Below are positions 44,999 through 53,372 of a DNA stretch of 64,000 nucleotides, piece by piece. A model generated the notes under the pieces. The model made no database searches and was not told the origin of the DNA. It saw only the letters and a program-made list of their open reading frames with translations. Location of the stretch: positions 372,001 to 436,000 of the forward strand of contig NZ_AUEQ01000009.1 in assembly GCF_000426065.1 (NCBI RefSeq). Reading direction: 5' to 3'. A program made the position numbers and the translations under genes. The stretch's first letter is position 1. Each line of letters opens with the position of its first letter. The DNA is from Mycobacterium sp. URHD0025. Its GTDB lineage: Bacteria; Actinomycetota; Actinomycetes; Mycobacteriales; Mycobacteriaceae.

Positions 44999-46765
44999 AT
45001 GACTCAACGGCGCGCCTGGTTCTTGCTGCTGTGCCTGTTCTTCCCGCTCGTGGGATGTTCGTCCTCCCCGGACCCCGCTGACCGCTTCGCCGCATTCGCC
45101 GATGCCTTGCAGCGCAAAGATGCTCACGGCGCGGCCGAGCAGACCACCGACCCCGCTGCGGCCGAACCGGCAATCACCTCGATGTTCGACGGCATGGGCG
45201 ATGCCGCCGCGGTCAAGGTCAGTGCCGCTCCCGAGGACGGCAACGATGCCGGCGCGACCCTGAAATACGAGTGGTCCTGGGGTGAGGGTCATGATTTCGC
45301 CTACGACGTCGTCGGCACCGCGACCAAGTCCGGTGACGACTGGCGTATCTCGTGGACGCCGACACTGTTGCACCGAGACCTGCGCGACGGCTTGAGGTTT
45401 CAGTACAGCACCGACAGCGACCTACAGACCCCGGTACTGGACCGGACCGGCCAGCCGTTGATGACGTGGCAGACCGTGGGTGTGATCTCCCTGGATCGCG
45501 CCCACCTGGATTCGGCCGCCCCGCTCGCCGCGCTCCTGGCACCCTTCGATCCGACCACCACCGCGGAATCCATCGGCGCACAGTTCGCGTCGAACTCCGA
45601 TGATCGGGTGACGGTGATGAAGCTGCGCGAAGACGACCTCACGTCGGTGCGCGACCAACTGACCCAGGTTCCGGGGGTCACGGTGGCCGAGCAGGGTGAC
45701 CTGCTGACGACCGACCGCCAGCTGTCCTCACCAGCCATCGCCGGCTTGGCCCAGCTGTGGCACGACCGGATCACCAAAGCCGCCGGGTGGTCGGTATATC
45801 TGGTCGACGGGGACGGCGCGCCCGCACAACGGCTGGCCGCGCAACCACCCGCGCCGACCGACCCGATGCGCACCACGCTGGACCTGCGCCTGCAACTGCG
45901 CGCCCAGCAGGCCGTCGCCCAGGAGGCGCGGCCCGCCGTGGTGGTCGCTCTGTCCGGCTCCACCGGCGGCATCCTGGCCGCGGCGCAGAACACCGCTGCG
46001 GATCCACAAGGCGCCATTGCCTTTTCAGGCCTCTATCCGCCGGGGTCGACGTTCAAGACCATCACCACCGCTGCCGCGCTGGAAGCCAACCTGGCGACCC
46101 CGGAGACCCCGGTGGCCTGCCCCGGCCGGTTGACCATCGAGAACCGCACCATTCCCAACGACGACGACTTCGACCTCGGCACGGTGCCGTTGACGGCGGC
46201 GTTCTCCCACTCGTGCAACACCAGCATGGCGGCGCTGTCCGACAAGCTGCCCGCCGACGCGCTGACCAAGACTGCCCGCGCATTCGGCATCGGGGTCGAC
46301 TTCACCATCCCGGGGCTGACCACGGTGACCGGTCGGGTTCCCAACGCCGACAGCGCCGCGCAGCGGGTGGAGAACGGTATCGGCCAGGGCACCGTGACAG
46401 TGAGCCCGTTCGGACTCGCGGTCGCCGAGGCCAGCCTGGCGCACGGCTCGACCGTCCTGCCGAACCTGGTGGATGGCGACAAGGTGACCGCCGATACCCC
46501 CTCGGAGACACTGCCCACCGCTGTCACCGGGGCGCTGCGGGACATGATGCGCAAGACCGTGACCGAGGGCACCGCAAGCCAATTGAGCGATATCCCCGAC
46601 CTCGGCGGCAAAACCGGAACGGCGGAATTCGGCGACAACACGCACTCGCACGGGTGGTTCGCCGGTATCGCCGGTGACATCGCCTTCGCCACCCTGGTGG
46701 TGGGCGGTGACTCCTCGACGCCCGCGGTGAAGATCTCGGGAGACTTCCTGCGGGCTACCGGGTAG
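44999..46765 (+). CDS. Penicillin-binding lipoprotein (class B-like transpeptidase)
   Basis: The 588-aa protein has a signal peptide with lipobox LVGC near residue 19, an NTF2-like MecA-N-type domain (residues 25-130), a dimerisation region and a transpeptidase domain. Its motifs are PGSTFK (catalytic Ser, near residue 352), SCN near residue 405 and KTGT near residue 537. This is the architecture of the mycobacterial Rv2864c-type class B PBPs, which cross-link peptidoglycan outside the membrane. It follows the PE-PPE gene after 22 bp. Anchoring and beta-lactam binding are expected by family. Confidence 0.92.
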   Translation: MTQRRAWFLLLCLFFPLVGCSSSPDPADRFAAFADALQRKDAHGAAEQTTDPAAAEPAITSMFDGMGDAAAVKVSAAPEDGNDAGATLKYEWSWGEGHDFAYDVVGTATKSGDDWRISWTPTLLHRDLRDGLRFQYSTDSDLQTPVLDRTGQPLMTWQTVGVISLDRAHLDSAAPLAALLAPFDPTTTAESIGAQFASNSDDRVTVMKLREDDLTSVRDQLTQVPGVTVAEQGDLLTTDRQLSSPAIAGLAQLWHDRITKAAGWSVYLVDGDGAPAQRLAAQPPAPTDPMRTTLDLRLQLRAQQAVAQEARPAVVVALSGSTGGILAAAQNTAADPQGAIAFSGLYPPGSTFKTITTAAALEANLATPETPVACPGRLTIENRTIPNDDDFDLGTVPLTAAFSHSCNTSMAALSDKLPADALTKTARAFGIGVDFTIPGLTTVTGRVPNADSAAQRVENGIGQGTVTVSPFGLAVAEASLAHGSTVLPNLVDGDKVTADTPSETLPTAVTGALRDMMRKTVTEGTASQLSDIPDLGGKTGTAEFGDNTHSHGWFAGIAGDIAFATLVVGGDSSTPAVKISGDFLRATG

Positions 46766-46866
46766 CCCTACCTATGAGATGGGTGTCAGCAGCGACGACA
46801 CCAGAGTGCCGGAGCGACAGGATTTATTCATCGCCAGCAAGGGCGACCGGCACCGAGGAGACCACC

Positions 46867-47127
46867 ATGAAGAACCCGATGAAGTTCGCCGCCACCGCAC
46901 TCGCCGCCGTCGCGATCGGCGGGGCAGTCGCCATGGCCCCGATCGCCGCCGCTGACACCGGTTCGCATCCGGCCATCGCGGCCGCCGCCAACAACAGCCC
47001 GATGACGGGCACCGATCCCCTGGTCCCCTACGGAACCAATCCGTATCTCCCCTATCCGCAGGGCTACGTCGATTCCAACCATGACGAGGTCTACACCACG
47101 AATGGCAGTGTGGAACTTCCGTTCTGA
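46867..47127 (+). CDS. Small secreted protein
   Basis: The 86-aa protein has a clear signal peptide (MKNPMKFAATALAAVAIGG, then APIAAAD, cleavage near residue 29). The mature part is about 55 residues, rich in Pro, Asn, Tyr and Ser, with LVPYGTNPYLPYPQGY. GAGGAGACC precedes the ATG at 46867; the longer frame from 46774 has no ribosome site and is rejected. No family name is assigned. It is convergent with ddrA (9-bp gap). Confidence 0.75.
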   Translation: MKNPMKFAATALAAVAIGGAVAMAPIAAADTGSHPAIAAAANNSPMTGTDPLVPYGTNPYLPYPQGYVDSNHDEVYTTNGSVELPF

Positions 47128-47135
47128 GGCCGCAC

Positions 47136-48866
47136 TCAGCTCCGCGAGGCGGTGGCGCACAGATGCACCAGTCCTGACGCCACCGCGAAGCGGGGGCCAT
47201 GAACCCCGTCGATGTTGGCTCGCCCCACCACAACTCCGCTGGGGCGCAACGATTCACCGACAGTCCGCAGCAGTTCGTCATCCAGCGCCCCGCCACCGGC
47301 AAGCACCAACGCGGTAGGGGGCTTCTCGAACGCGGCCAGGCACCGGGCGATGTTGGCCGCCACGGTCTCCTGCTTGATCGCCAACCGCAGGCTGCGCCAT
47401 TCCTCGGCCGCCAGCTTGGTGGAGAACGGCACCAATCCGGCTGTGCCACGGGTGCACAGCCGGCCGATCGCGTCGGCCGGGGCGGGTGAATCCAGGAACA
47501 GGCGCCGCCCGTCCTCCTCATGGGCCACGTGCGGGCCTTCCACCCGGATCGCCGGGGTGCGTTTGACCCGCTCGGCCAGTGCGCGAGGGATGTTGAGCAT
47601 CCGGGCGACAGCGACGGTGATGCTCTCACCCGCGCCCGCCGCCGTGACGGCACGGTCCGTACCGATCAGATCGATGGTGCCACCGCCGATATCGCACACC
47701 ACCGAATCCGGCGGCAGGCCAGGCGTGGTGCGCGCGCCACGGGCGGCCGCTTCAGGTTCGGTGGCGATGGTACGGGCCGGACGACCGGTGAGCTCGGCGA
47801 GCGTCGCCGCGGCATCCTCGACATGGTCGGCCGCCAGCAGGGCCACCACCGTGCCCCTGGCATCGGCCACGCCACGGCGCAACCACGTGCCGCTGTCGAG
47901 TGCGGTCAAATCGGTGAAAAAGGCATCGTCCACCTCCATCTCGTGATCGGCGGTCGCCATGGAGCGCAACCGGATCCGCACCACACTGCCCGGCAGCTCA
48001 CGCCGCAGGATGGCGTGCGCCTGTGCGGGTGAGTATCTGGCCAGTGCTCCGTCGATCCTGAATTCGACGTAGTCGTCGTCCACCGCGGGTGGTTCCGGTG
48101 GCTCGGTGCGTGCCGTCACCGCGATCGCCGGGGAATCCGAGAGCTCCCTGGTGAATTCGGCCACGTCGTGGATCCGCTCATGGCCCAGCTGCAGTGCCGC
48201 GCACAGGGCGATCGGATCGGCCAGCGCCCGGTAGGCGCGCCCCTCGGCCACCACCTCGACCGCGACCAGCACCCCGGGCGTCAACCCGTCGAGCATCACC
48301 TCGTCGACCACGGGGACGTCGAGCGGGATCCGGTTGCGGATCAACACCGCATCGTCCTGAGCGGCCAGCACACCCGCGATGGTCCAGCCGCGCGCCACCG
48401 CGGCGGTGATGGCCGCCGCGGCGACCTCGAAATCGGTGTCCCCGTCAACCGAGACGATCACCGGGCCGTCGTCGAGCGCGCCGGTCAACGCACCCAGCGG
48501 CACGTGCCGGCCGACCGCGTACCCCGTACCGGCAGGAGTGCTCGCGTCCGGCCTGCGCAGGCTGCGTACAGGTGAGCGCGGCGACGGTGCCGGCGCCAGC
48601 GGAGCGGTCTCGGTGTCGACCGGGCGGATCGCCGAGAGCACCAGCTCGTCGGCGTGGATCTGCGCGTCGACCTCGATGCGGCGCAGCAGCGCGGCCGCTC
48701 CGTCCAGCGATTCCCGGGATCCCTTGCGGCCCCGGGTCGGTGCCTGCCCGTGGCTCAGTGGTTGCACCTCGCCGTCGAGGATCCGGGCCAGGACGATCTC
48801 GGTGGTGTGGTTGCCCACGTCGATCCCGGCGACAATGTGTTCGGGCCGGCGATTGGGCACCGTCAC
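47136..48866 (-). CDS. ddrA: Diol/glycerol dehydratase reactivase large subunit
   Basis: The 576-aa protein has the actin-like ATPase fold: phosphate-1 motif AGIDVGNHTTEIVLA near residue 14, phosphate-2 CDIGGGTIDLIG near residue 383 and the adenosine motif LVLAGGGALDDELL near 532. DdrA-type reactivases exchange damaged cobalamin in diol dehydratase at the cost of ATP. It overlaps the small-subunit gene by 4 bp. The small reactivase subunit (DdrB) is not seen nearby. The three-gene minus-strand operon with the dehydratase supports the assignment. Confidence 0.9.
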   Translation of the reverse strand: MTVPNRRPEHIVAGIDVGNHTTEIVLARILDGEVQPLSHGQAPTRGRKGSRESLDGAAALLRRIEVDAQIHADELVLSAIRPVDTETAPLAPAPSPRSPVRSLRRPDASTPAGTGYAVGRHVPLGALTGALDDGPVIVSVDGDTDFEVAAAAITAAVARGWTIAGVLAAQDDAVLIRNRIPLDVPVVDEVMLDGLTPGVLVAVEVVAEGRAYRALADPIALCAALQLGHERIHDVAEFTRELSDSPAIAVTARTEPPEPPAVDDDYVEFRIDGALARYSPAQAHAILRRELPGSVVRIRLRSMATADHEMEVDDAFFTDLTALDSGTWLRRGVADARGTVVALLAADHVEDAAATLAELTGRPARTIATEPEAAARGARTTPGLPPDSVVCDIGGGTIDLIGTDRAVTAAGAGESITVAVARMLNIPRALAERVKRTPAIRVEGPHVAHEEDGRRLFLDSPAPADAIGRLCTRGTAGLVPFSTKLAAEEWRSLRLAIKQETVAANIARCLAAFEKPPTALVLAGGGALDDELLRTVGESLRPSGVVVGRANIDGVHGPRFAVASGLVHLCATASRS

Positions 48867-49207
48867 CGCAACAAGCCCCGGCGGGCATATACCGTCGCGG
48901 CTTGGCGCACCAGTTCCGCGCAGCGCGCGGCGCCTCGGGTCTCCAGCGACGCCTGCAGCGCGTCGAGTTCGGCGGCGGTGGAGCGGTGCGGACGCAGAGC
49001 CTCGTACAGGCCCATCACCTCTTCATCGTCGATCGTCGCCAACTCGGCTGCGCGCAGGAAGTTCTCGGCGAGTTGGGGGTTGCCGTTCTCCTCTGCGACC
49101 ACCGCCTGGTGTGCCAGGGTCGCCGGGTCCATCCGCAGATCCGACAGATCCAGCTTGCCGTCGACGGCCGCGTCTACCGAAAACTTCTGGGCTGACTTGT
49201 CGCTCAT
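48863..49207 (-). CDS. Diol dehydratase small subunit
   Basis: The 114-aa protein resembles PduE/DhaB3-type small subunits: helical, with the conserved LAENFLRAAELATIDDEEVM and YEALRPHRSTAAEL segments. It forms part of the B12-dependent propanediol/glycerol dehydratase complex. It overlaps the large/medium subunit gene by 4 bp on one side and ddrA by 4 bp on the other, so all three are coupled. It is shorter than PduE (about 170 aa) because the N-terminal extension is reduced; that extension serves microcompartment targeting in enterobacterial homologues. Confidence 0.88.
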   Translation of the reverse strand: MSDKSAQKFSVDAAVDGKLDLSDLRMDPATLAHQAVVAEENGNPQLAENFLRAAELATIDDEEVMGLYEALRPHRSTAAELDALQASLETRGAARCAELVRQAATVYARRGLLR

Positions 49208-51465
49208 GCCCGGGCCACCTCCACCGTGACGGGTGCCCGGCCCGGCTCGCTGGCCTCACGCTCCAGCGCGACGAGTGCCACCGCGCGGGCGTGGTAGCGC
49301 GCCGAGATCGACTCGTCGGTACCTCCGGTCAGGATCGGCACCGGGGCCATGCCCTTGGCGTGCCGGGCCGCGTTGCGGCCCAGCTCGCGATAGTTCCTCG
49401 CCGTCAACAACGGGGCCACGCTGAACAGCTCCAGGTTGGCCAGCGGTGCCAGATCTCTGCGATGGATGAGGGCAGTACCCTTGCCCTGCAAGCCGATTCC
49501 GATCCCCGACCCGGACAGTTTGGCCGCCGTCAGGCCGATCAGGCCGACGTCGATGGTCGAGCGAACCCGGACGAACCGCGGCACGCAGCCCTCCTCCTCC
49601 AGCCCGGCGGAAAGTTGACGGATCACCTCACCGATCGGCAGGCCGCACAGGCTCAGCCACACGCTGCGCCCCAGTGCGGGCGACAACCCGATGCACACCT
49701 CCCGCGGATCGCTGCCCTGACGGGCGGGTTCGAGATCGGTGACGGTGATGTGGCCTGCGTGCTCGACCTGGTCGGCGGTGAGCTCACCGCCGGTGCGCTG
49801 CTGACGGATGTTGTCGATCTCGGCCCGGCGCGCATCGCTCGGCGTGTAACCGGTTGCGGGACCGGCGTAGTCGTTCGGATCGGTGATCTTGGACAGCACC
49901 CGGAACTGCTCGTCGAAGATCGCCGAGGTCTGCAACTGGTCACCACGCAGGCGCTCGGCCGTCAGCCGCATGATGGCCCCGGCCTCCTCGTCGTACCCGG
50001 TGCGCTTCAGCGACGCCACCACGTCGAACACCGTGAGCTGCTTGGCCTCGATGGCGTTGGCCGCTTCCGCCACAGCCTTGGGATCGCCGGGCGGCAGATC
50101 GCGCGACCCGTTGGCGACCACCACTTCCTCGATGTGGCTGTCGTCGAAATCGGCCAGGCCGAGATCCCGGTAGACCGCCTGCACGGCCGTCGCGGCCCGC
50201 CGCCGGACTGCGGCGAGGTGCTCGGGCGACACCGTGCGCAAACCGCCGTCGGCTCCCCAATCCCGTTGCAGGACCAGGAAATCGTCCATATCGTCGGAAT
50301 TGAAGTTGGACAGCGCGAACGCGTTGTCGTAGCGCGGGATCGAGCCGAACCCGGAGAAGATGAAATCGGCACCGGCCAGCAGGACGGGCAGGGTGTGCGC
50401 GCTGCGGCGGATGTCGGATTCGGAGATCAGGTTGTCATTGCCCGCGCACGACTCCAGATCGCGCATCATCACCATCAGGTTCTCGGCGAGCAACTCCTTC
50501 ATGCCCTCGGGCACCGAGGCCACCACACCCACCCCGTCGATACCGCCGTTCTGCACGCCCTGGGAGCCGAGCGCCCGGGCCAGCGACACGCAGCGCGATT
50601 CCAGGTACAGGATCGAGCATTTCTCGGCCGCACCCATGAGCACCTCGGCCCCGCCGCCACTGGTGACCCGCATCTTCAAACCGCGTGACGCATAGGCACT
50701 TGTCAGGATCGCCTTGGAGAACGGGGTGTCATCGCCGTCGACGAACACCTGCTCGGTGCCGTAGATGGAAATGGTCTCGGCATAGCTGGTCAGCCCGCGC
50801 ATACCGAGCCGCAGCTCAAGCGCCTCCTCGATCGCGCACTGCGCCATCGCGCCCGGCGTCCCCACCTGCGAACCGATCAGCAGCGCAACGGCATTCGACG
50901 GCGCGTCGCCCAGCACCGGAACCGTCGTCTCGACCTCACGGAAACCGTAGGCCACCGCGCCGGCCGCGTCGGCGGCGATCAGCATCGGATCGTCCAGCTG
51001 GTTGGTGACGTGGGCCTGGTTGCTCGGGGTGCGTCGGGCCCGCATCTTCGCCATGGCCACCTGGATCTCGACCGGCGTCAGCACCGCGATGACCCGTGCG
51101 AGCTTGGCCGGCGTGGTGCCGCCGATCAGCCGGACCACCTCGGCGCGGGGAACGTTGAGGTCGACGGTCTTGCGGGCCAGCTCGACGTCGGACATCGACA
51201 TGGCCTCGGCCGCGACGTTCAGGTCAAGGCCGTAGCGGGCGATGAACTCGTCGATCACGTCGAAATCGGCGGCGGCCTTGCCGTCCATCTCGATGACCTG
51301 GCCGTCCCGCAGCACCAGCGAGGGTTCCGGATCGTGCGGACTGCGCATCGCCACCAGACCCAGATCCGGGTTCGGCGTGCTGAACCCGTCGAGGTTCACC
51401 GGCTTGGCATCGAGAATCCGCATCCTGCCGAGGTAGGCACCGCCGTCATCCGCCACGCCGACCAT
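49204..51465 (-). CDS. Diol/glycerol dehydratase, large and medium subunits fused
   Basis: The 753-aa protein contains the whole large (alpha) subunit at residues about 15-560, starting KPVNLDGFSTPNPDLG, with conserved GREVET-type and FIFSGFGSIPRYDN segments, and the medium (beta) subunit at residues about 590-753. The complex dehydrates 1,2-propanediol or glycerol using adenosylcobalamin. Separate alpha and beta genes are usual in enterobacteria; fusion occurs in mycobacteria. An in-frame ATG at 51423 (MRILDAKPVN) would match usual N-termini better than ATG 51465. No B12 riboswitch, microcompartment shell or aldehyde dehydrogenase gene is nearby. Confidence 0.9.
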   Translation of the reverse strand: MVGVADDGGAYLGRMRILDAKPVNLDGFSTPNPDLGLVAMRSPHDPEPSLVLRDGQVIEMDGKAAADFDVIDEFIARYGLDLNVAAEAMSMSDVELARKTVDLNVPRAEVVRLIGGTTPAKLARVIAVLTPVEIQVAMAKMRARRTPSNQAHVTNQLDDPMLIAADAAGAVAYGFREVETTVPVLGDAPSNAVALLIGSQVGTPGAMAQCAIEEALELRLGMRGLTSYAETISIYGTEQVFVDGDDTPFSKAILTSAYASRGLKMRVTSGGGAEVLMGAAEKCSILYLESRCVSLARALGSQGVQNGGIDGVGVVASVPEGMKELLAENLMVMMRDLESCAGNDNLISESDIRRSAHTLPVLLAGADFIFSGFGSIPRYDNAFALSNFNSDDMDDFLVLQRDWGADGGLRTVSPEHLAAVRRRAATAVQAVYRDLGLADFDDSHIEEVVVANGSRDLPPGDPKAVAEAANAIEAKQLTVFDVVASLKRTGYDEEAGAIMRLTAERLRGDQLQTSAIFDEQFRVLSKITDPNDYAGPATGYTPSDARRAEIDNIRQQRTGGELTADQVEHAGHITVTDLEPARQGSDPREVCIGLSPALGRSVWLSLCGLPIGEVIRQLSAGLEEEGCVPRFVRVRSTIDVGLIGLTAAKLSGSGIGIGLQGKGTALIHRRDLAPLANLELFSVAPLLTARNYRELGRNAARHAKGMAPVPILTGGTDESISARYHARAVALVALEREASEPGRAPVTVEVARA

Positions 51466-51510
51466 TTTGCGTGAAGATCACTATTTGGTCTACCCATTAC
51501 ACCTTTTGGA

Positions 51511-52902
51511 TCAGACCCCGGAGGCGACCTCCAGCGCCTTGAGAGAGTCCTCCAGATGGCTGAGCATCCGCTGCAGATGCGGCACGCTGCGACGGCACCC
51601 GACCAGCCCGAAATCGAGGTTGTCGGCATTGTTGGCCAGCGTGATGTTCATGGCCTGCCCGTCCAGCGCGATCGACAGCGGATAATTACCGTCCAGGCGA
51701 GCGCCCTTCCAGTACAACGGTTGTCGCGGTCCGGGCACATTGGAGATGACGAGGTTGAACGGCGGGGAGGTGGCGCCGACGAAACCGGGCACCGCGGCCA
51801 GGCCGAGCGGGGCGATCATCATCGCGGACAAGGCCAGGGCCTGGATCCGGGGCAGTTCGGAGAACACCTTCTTGTTGCCCCGCATCGACTCGCCGACGAC
51901 GTTGAGCCGATCCGCCGGATCGTCCAGGTCGGTACCCAAATTGCACAGGACCGAGCCCACGAGGTTGCCTCCGGCGTCGGCCTCGTGCTCGGCGCGCAGG
52001 CTCACCGGCACCATCGCGATCAGCGACTCGTCCGGCAGCGCGTCCTGCTCGAGCAGGTAGGCACGCAACGCACCGGCACACACCGCGAGCACCACATCGT
52101 TGACCGTGAAACCGGCGGCCGCGGAAATCCGCTTGAACCGCTCCAGCGGCCACGACTGCGCCGCGACCCGGCGGGCACCGCCGATCTTGACGTTGAACAT
52201 GGTCTTGGGAGCCGCGAACGGCAACGTGAGCTGTTGCTCCAGCAGCGCCGCACGAGCCAGCCGCAGCGTCGACGGCGCCAGCCCCGCGACAGCGCCGGCC
52301 GCATCACCGACGGTGCGCATGATCGACGAACTCTGGTGTGGGCGTTTCCGGCGCGGCAGCGCCCACGGCACCCGCACCTCGGTGTCATCCGGATCCTCCG
52401 ACAACGTGCGCATCAACAGCTTGAGCGCCGACACCCCGTCGATCAGCGAATGGTGCATCTTCGTGTACACCGCGAACCGGCCGTCGGCCAGCCCCTCGAT
52501 CAGGTGGGCCTCCCACAGCGGCCGGTGCCGGTCGAGCAGGCTGCCGTGCAGGCGTGAGGTCAGCTCGAGCAGATCGCGGACCCGGCCCGGCGACGGCAGG
52601 CCCGAGCGGCGTAGGTGGTAGTCGAGATCGACGTCGTTGTCGTAGGTCCAGCCGACGTTGGCGATACCGCCCAGAATGGTCGCCGGGTGCTTACGGAACA
52701 CCGGCTCGACCTCGGTCTGGGACAGCATCTGCTCGTACAGCTCCCGCACGAATTCTCGGTTCGCACCAGCCGGAGGTTCATAGAGCGCGAGGCCGCCGAC
52801 GTGGAAAGGGTGCTCCCGGCTCTCTGCGATCAGAAACATCGAATCGGTCGGCGACATCAGCTGCATGAGGCCATTCAACGCTGCCGCATCAGACCCCGAC
52901 AC
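51511..52902 (-). CDS. Wax ester synthase / diacylglycerol acyltransferase (WS/DGAT)
   Basis: The 463-aa protein has the active-site motif HHSLIDG near residue 145-151 (HHxxxDG), SPTDSMFL near the N-terminus and the C-terminal PPFNLVISNVPGPRQPLYW motif. These mark the WS/DGAT family of acyl-CoA:alcohol or diacylglycerol acyltransferases that make storage wax and triacylglycerol. An in-frame ATG at 52866 (MQLMSPTD) is a likely real start, because family members usually begin a few residues before SPTD. It is in the same direction as, and 45 bp upstream of, the dehydratase operon. Confidence 0.93.
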   Translation of the reverse strand: MSGSDAAALNGLMQLMSPTDSMFLIAESREHPFHVGGLALYEPPAGANREFVRELYEQMLSQTEVEPVFRKHPATILGGIANVGWTYDNDVDLDYHLRRSGLPSPGRVRDLLELTSRLHGSLLDRHRPLWEAHLIEGLADGRFAVYTKMHHSLIDGVSALKLLMRTLSEDPDDTEVRVPWALPRRKRPHQSSSIMRTVGDAAGAVAGLAPSTLRLARAALLEQQLTLPFAAPKTMFNVKIGGARRVAAQSWPLERFKRISAAAGFTVNDVVLAVCAGALRAYLLEQDALPDESLIAMVPVSLRAEHEADAGGNLVGSVLCNLGTDLDDPADRLNVVGESMRGNKKVFSELPRIQALALSAMMIAPLGLAAVPGFVGATSPPFNLVISNVPGPRQPLYWKGARLDGNYPLSIALDGQAMNITLANNADNLDFGLVGCRRSVPHLQRMLSHLEDSLKALEVASGV

Positions 52903-52946
52903 AAACCCGGCAAAACAGGTAGCCCACTACGCGTTCCCCCGCACCC

Positions 52947-53372
52947 GTGAGCAACCAAGATCTGTTCATGGCGAACGTGGCGCGCAAGATGCTCGCACTG
53001 ATCAGGATCTTCAACGGGGCGGCCGGACTCCTGGTCCCCGAGAAGCTGCTGGCCCGCCTCGGGGCCGATACGGCGACGGATCGCGCCGGAACCTACCCGT
53101 TCCGGATGTTCGGCATCCGCACCGTTCTCATCGGCCTCGACCTGTTGGTGCTCCGCGGAGCCGAACTGCGTCGGGCCGAAAAGCTCGCGGTGCTCATCCA
53201 CGCCACCGACACTGTCTCTGCCGCCGTCACCGCAGCCCGCGGCGACCTGCCGCGCAAACAGGGTCTGGTGGCCATAGCCATCTCCGCAACCAACACCGCA
53301 CTTGCCGTCATCGCATGGAAAGGAGGCCGGGATGCCATCCCTGCTGACACGCTGGTTCATCAAAGCCACTGA
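52947..53372 (+). CDS. Small membrane protein of the heme-oxidase operon
   Basis: The 141-aa protein (or 134 aa from ATG 52968, MANVARKML) has about three or four hydrophobic segments, with IFNGAAGLLVPEKLLARLG, FRMFGIRTVLIGLDLLVL and VAIAISATNTALAVIAWKGG. It belongs to a family of unknown function. It overlaps the heme protein gene by 41 bp and starts the seven-gene plus-strand operon. It is divergent from the WS/DGAT gene with a gap of 44 bp. Confidence 0.72.
   Translation: MSNQDLFMANVARKMLALIRIFNGAAGLLVPEKLLARLGADTATDRAGTYPFRMFGIRTVLIGLDLLVLRGAELRRAEKLAVLIHATDTVSAAVTAARGDLPRKQGLVAIAISATNTALAVIAWKGGRDAIPADTLVHQSH

Noticed and set aside
46774..46866. N-terminal extension of the small secreted protein
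   Set aside because: Codons before 46867 lack a ribosome site and would bury the signal peptide; GAGGAG precedes ATG 46867.
48379..50688. 769-codon open frame opposite the diol dehydratase genes
   Set aside because: It is a GC-driven antisense frame. It spans three real overlapping genes on the other strand and contains no recognisable domain.
51466..51510. Cobalamin riboswitch before the diol dehydratase
   Set aside because: The gap is only 45 bp, too short for the structure, and no B12-box-like sequence was seen here or before the WS/DGAT gene.
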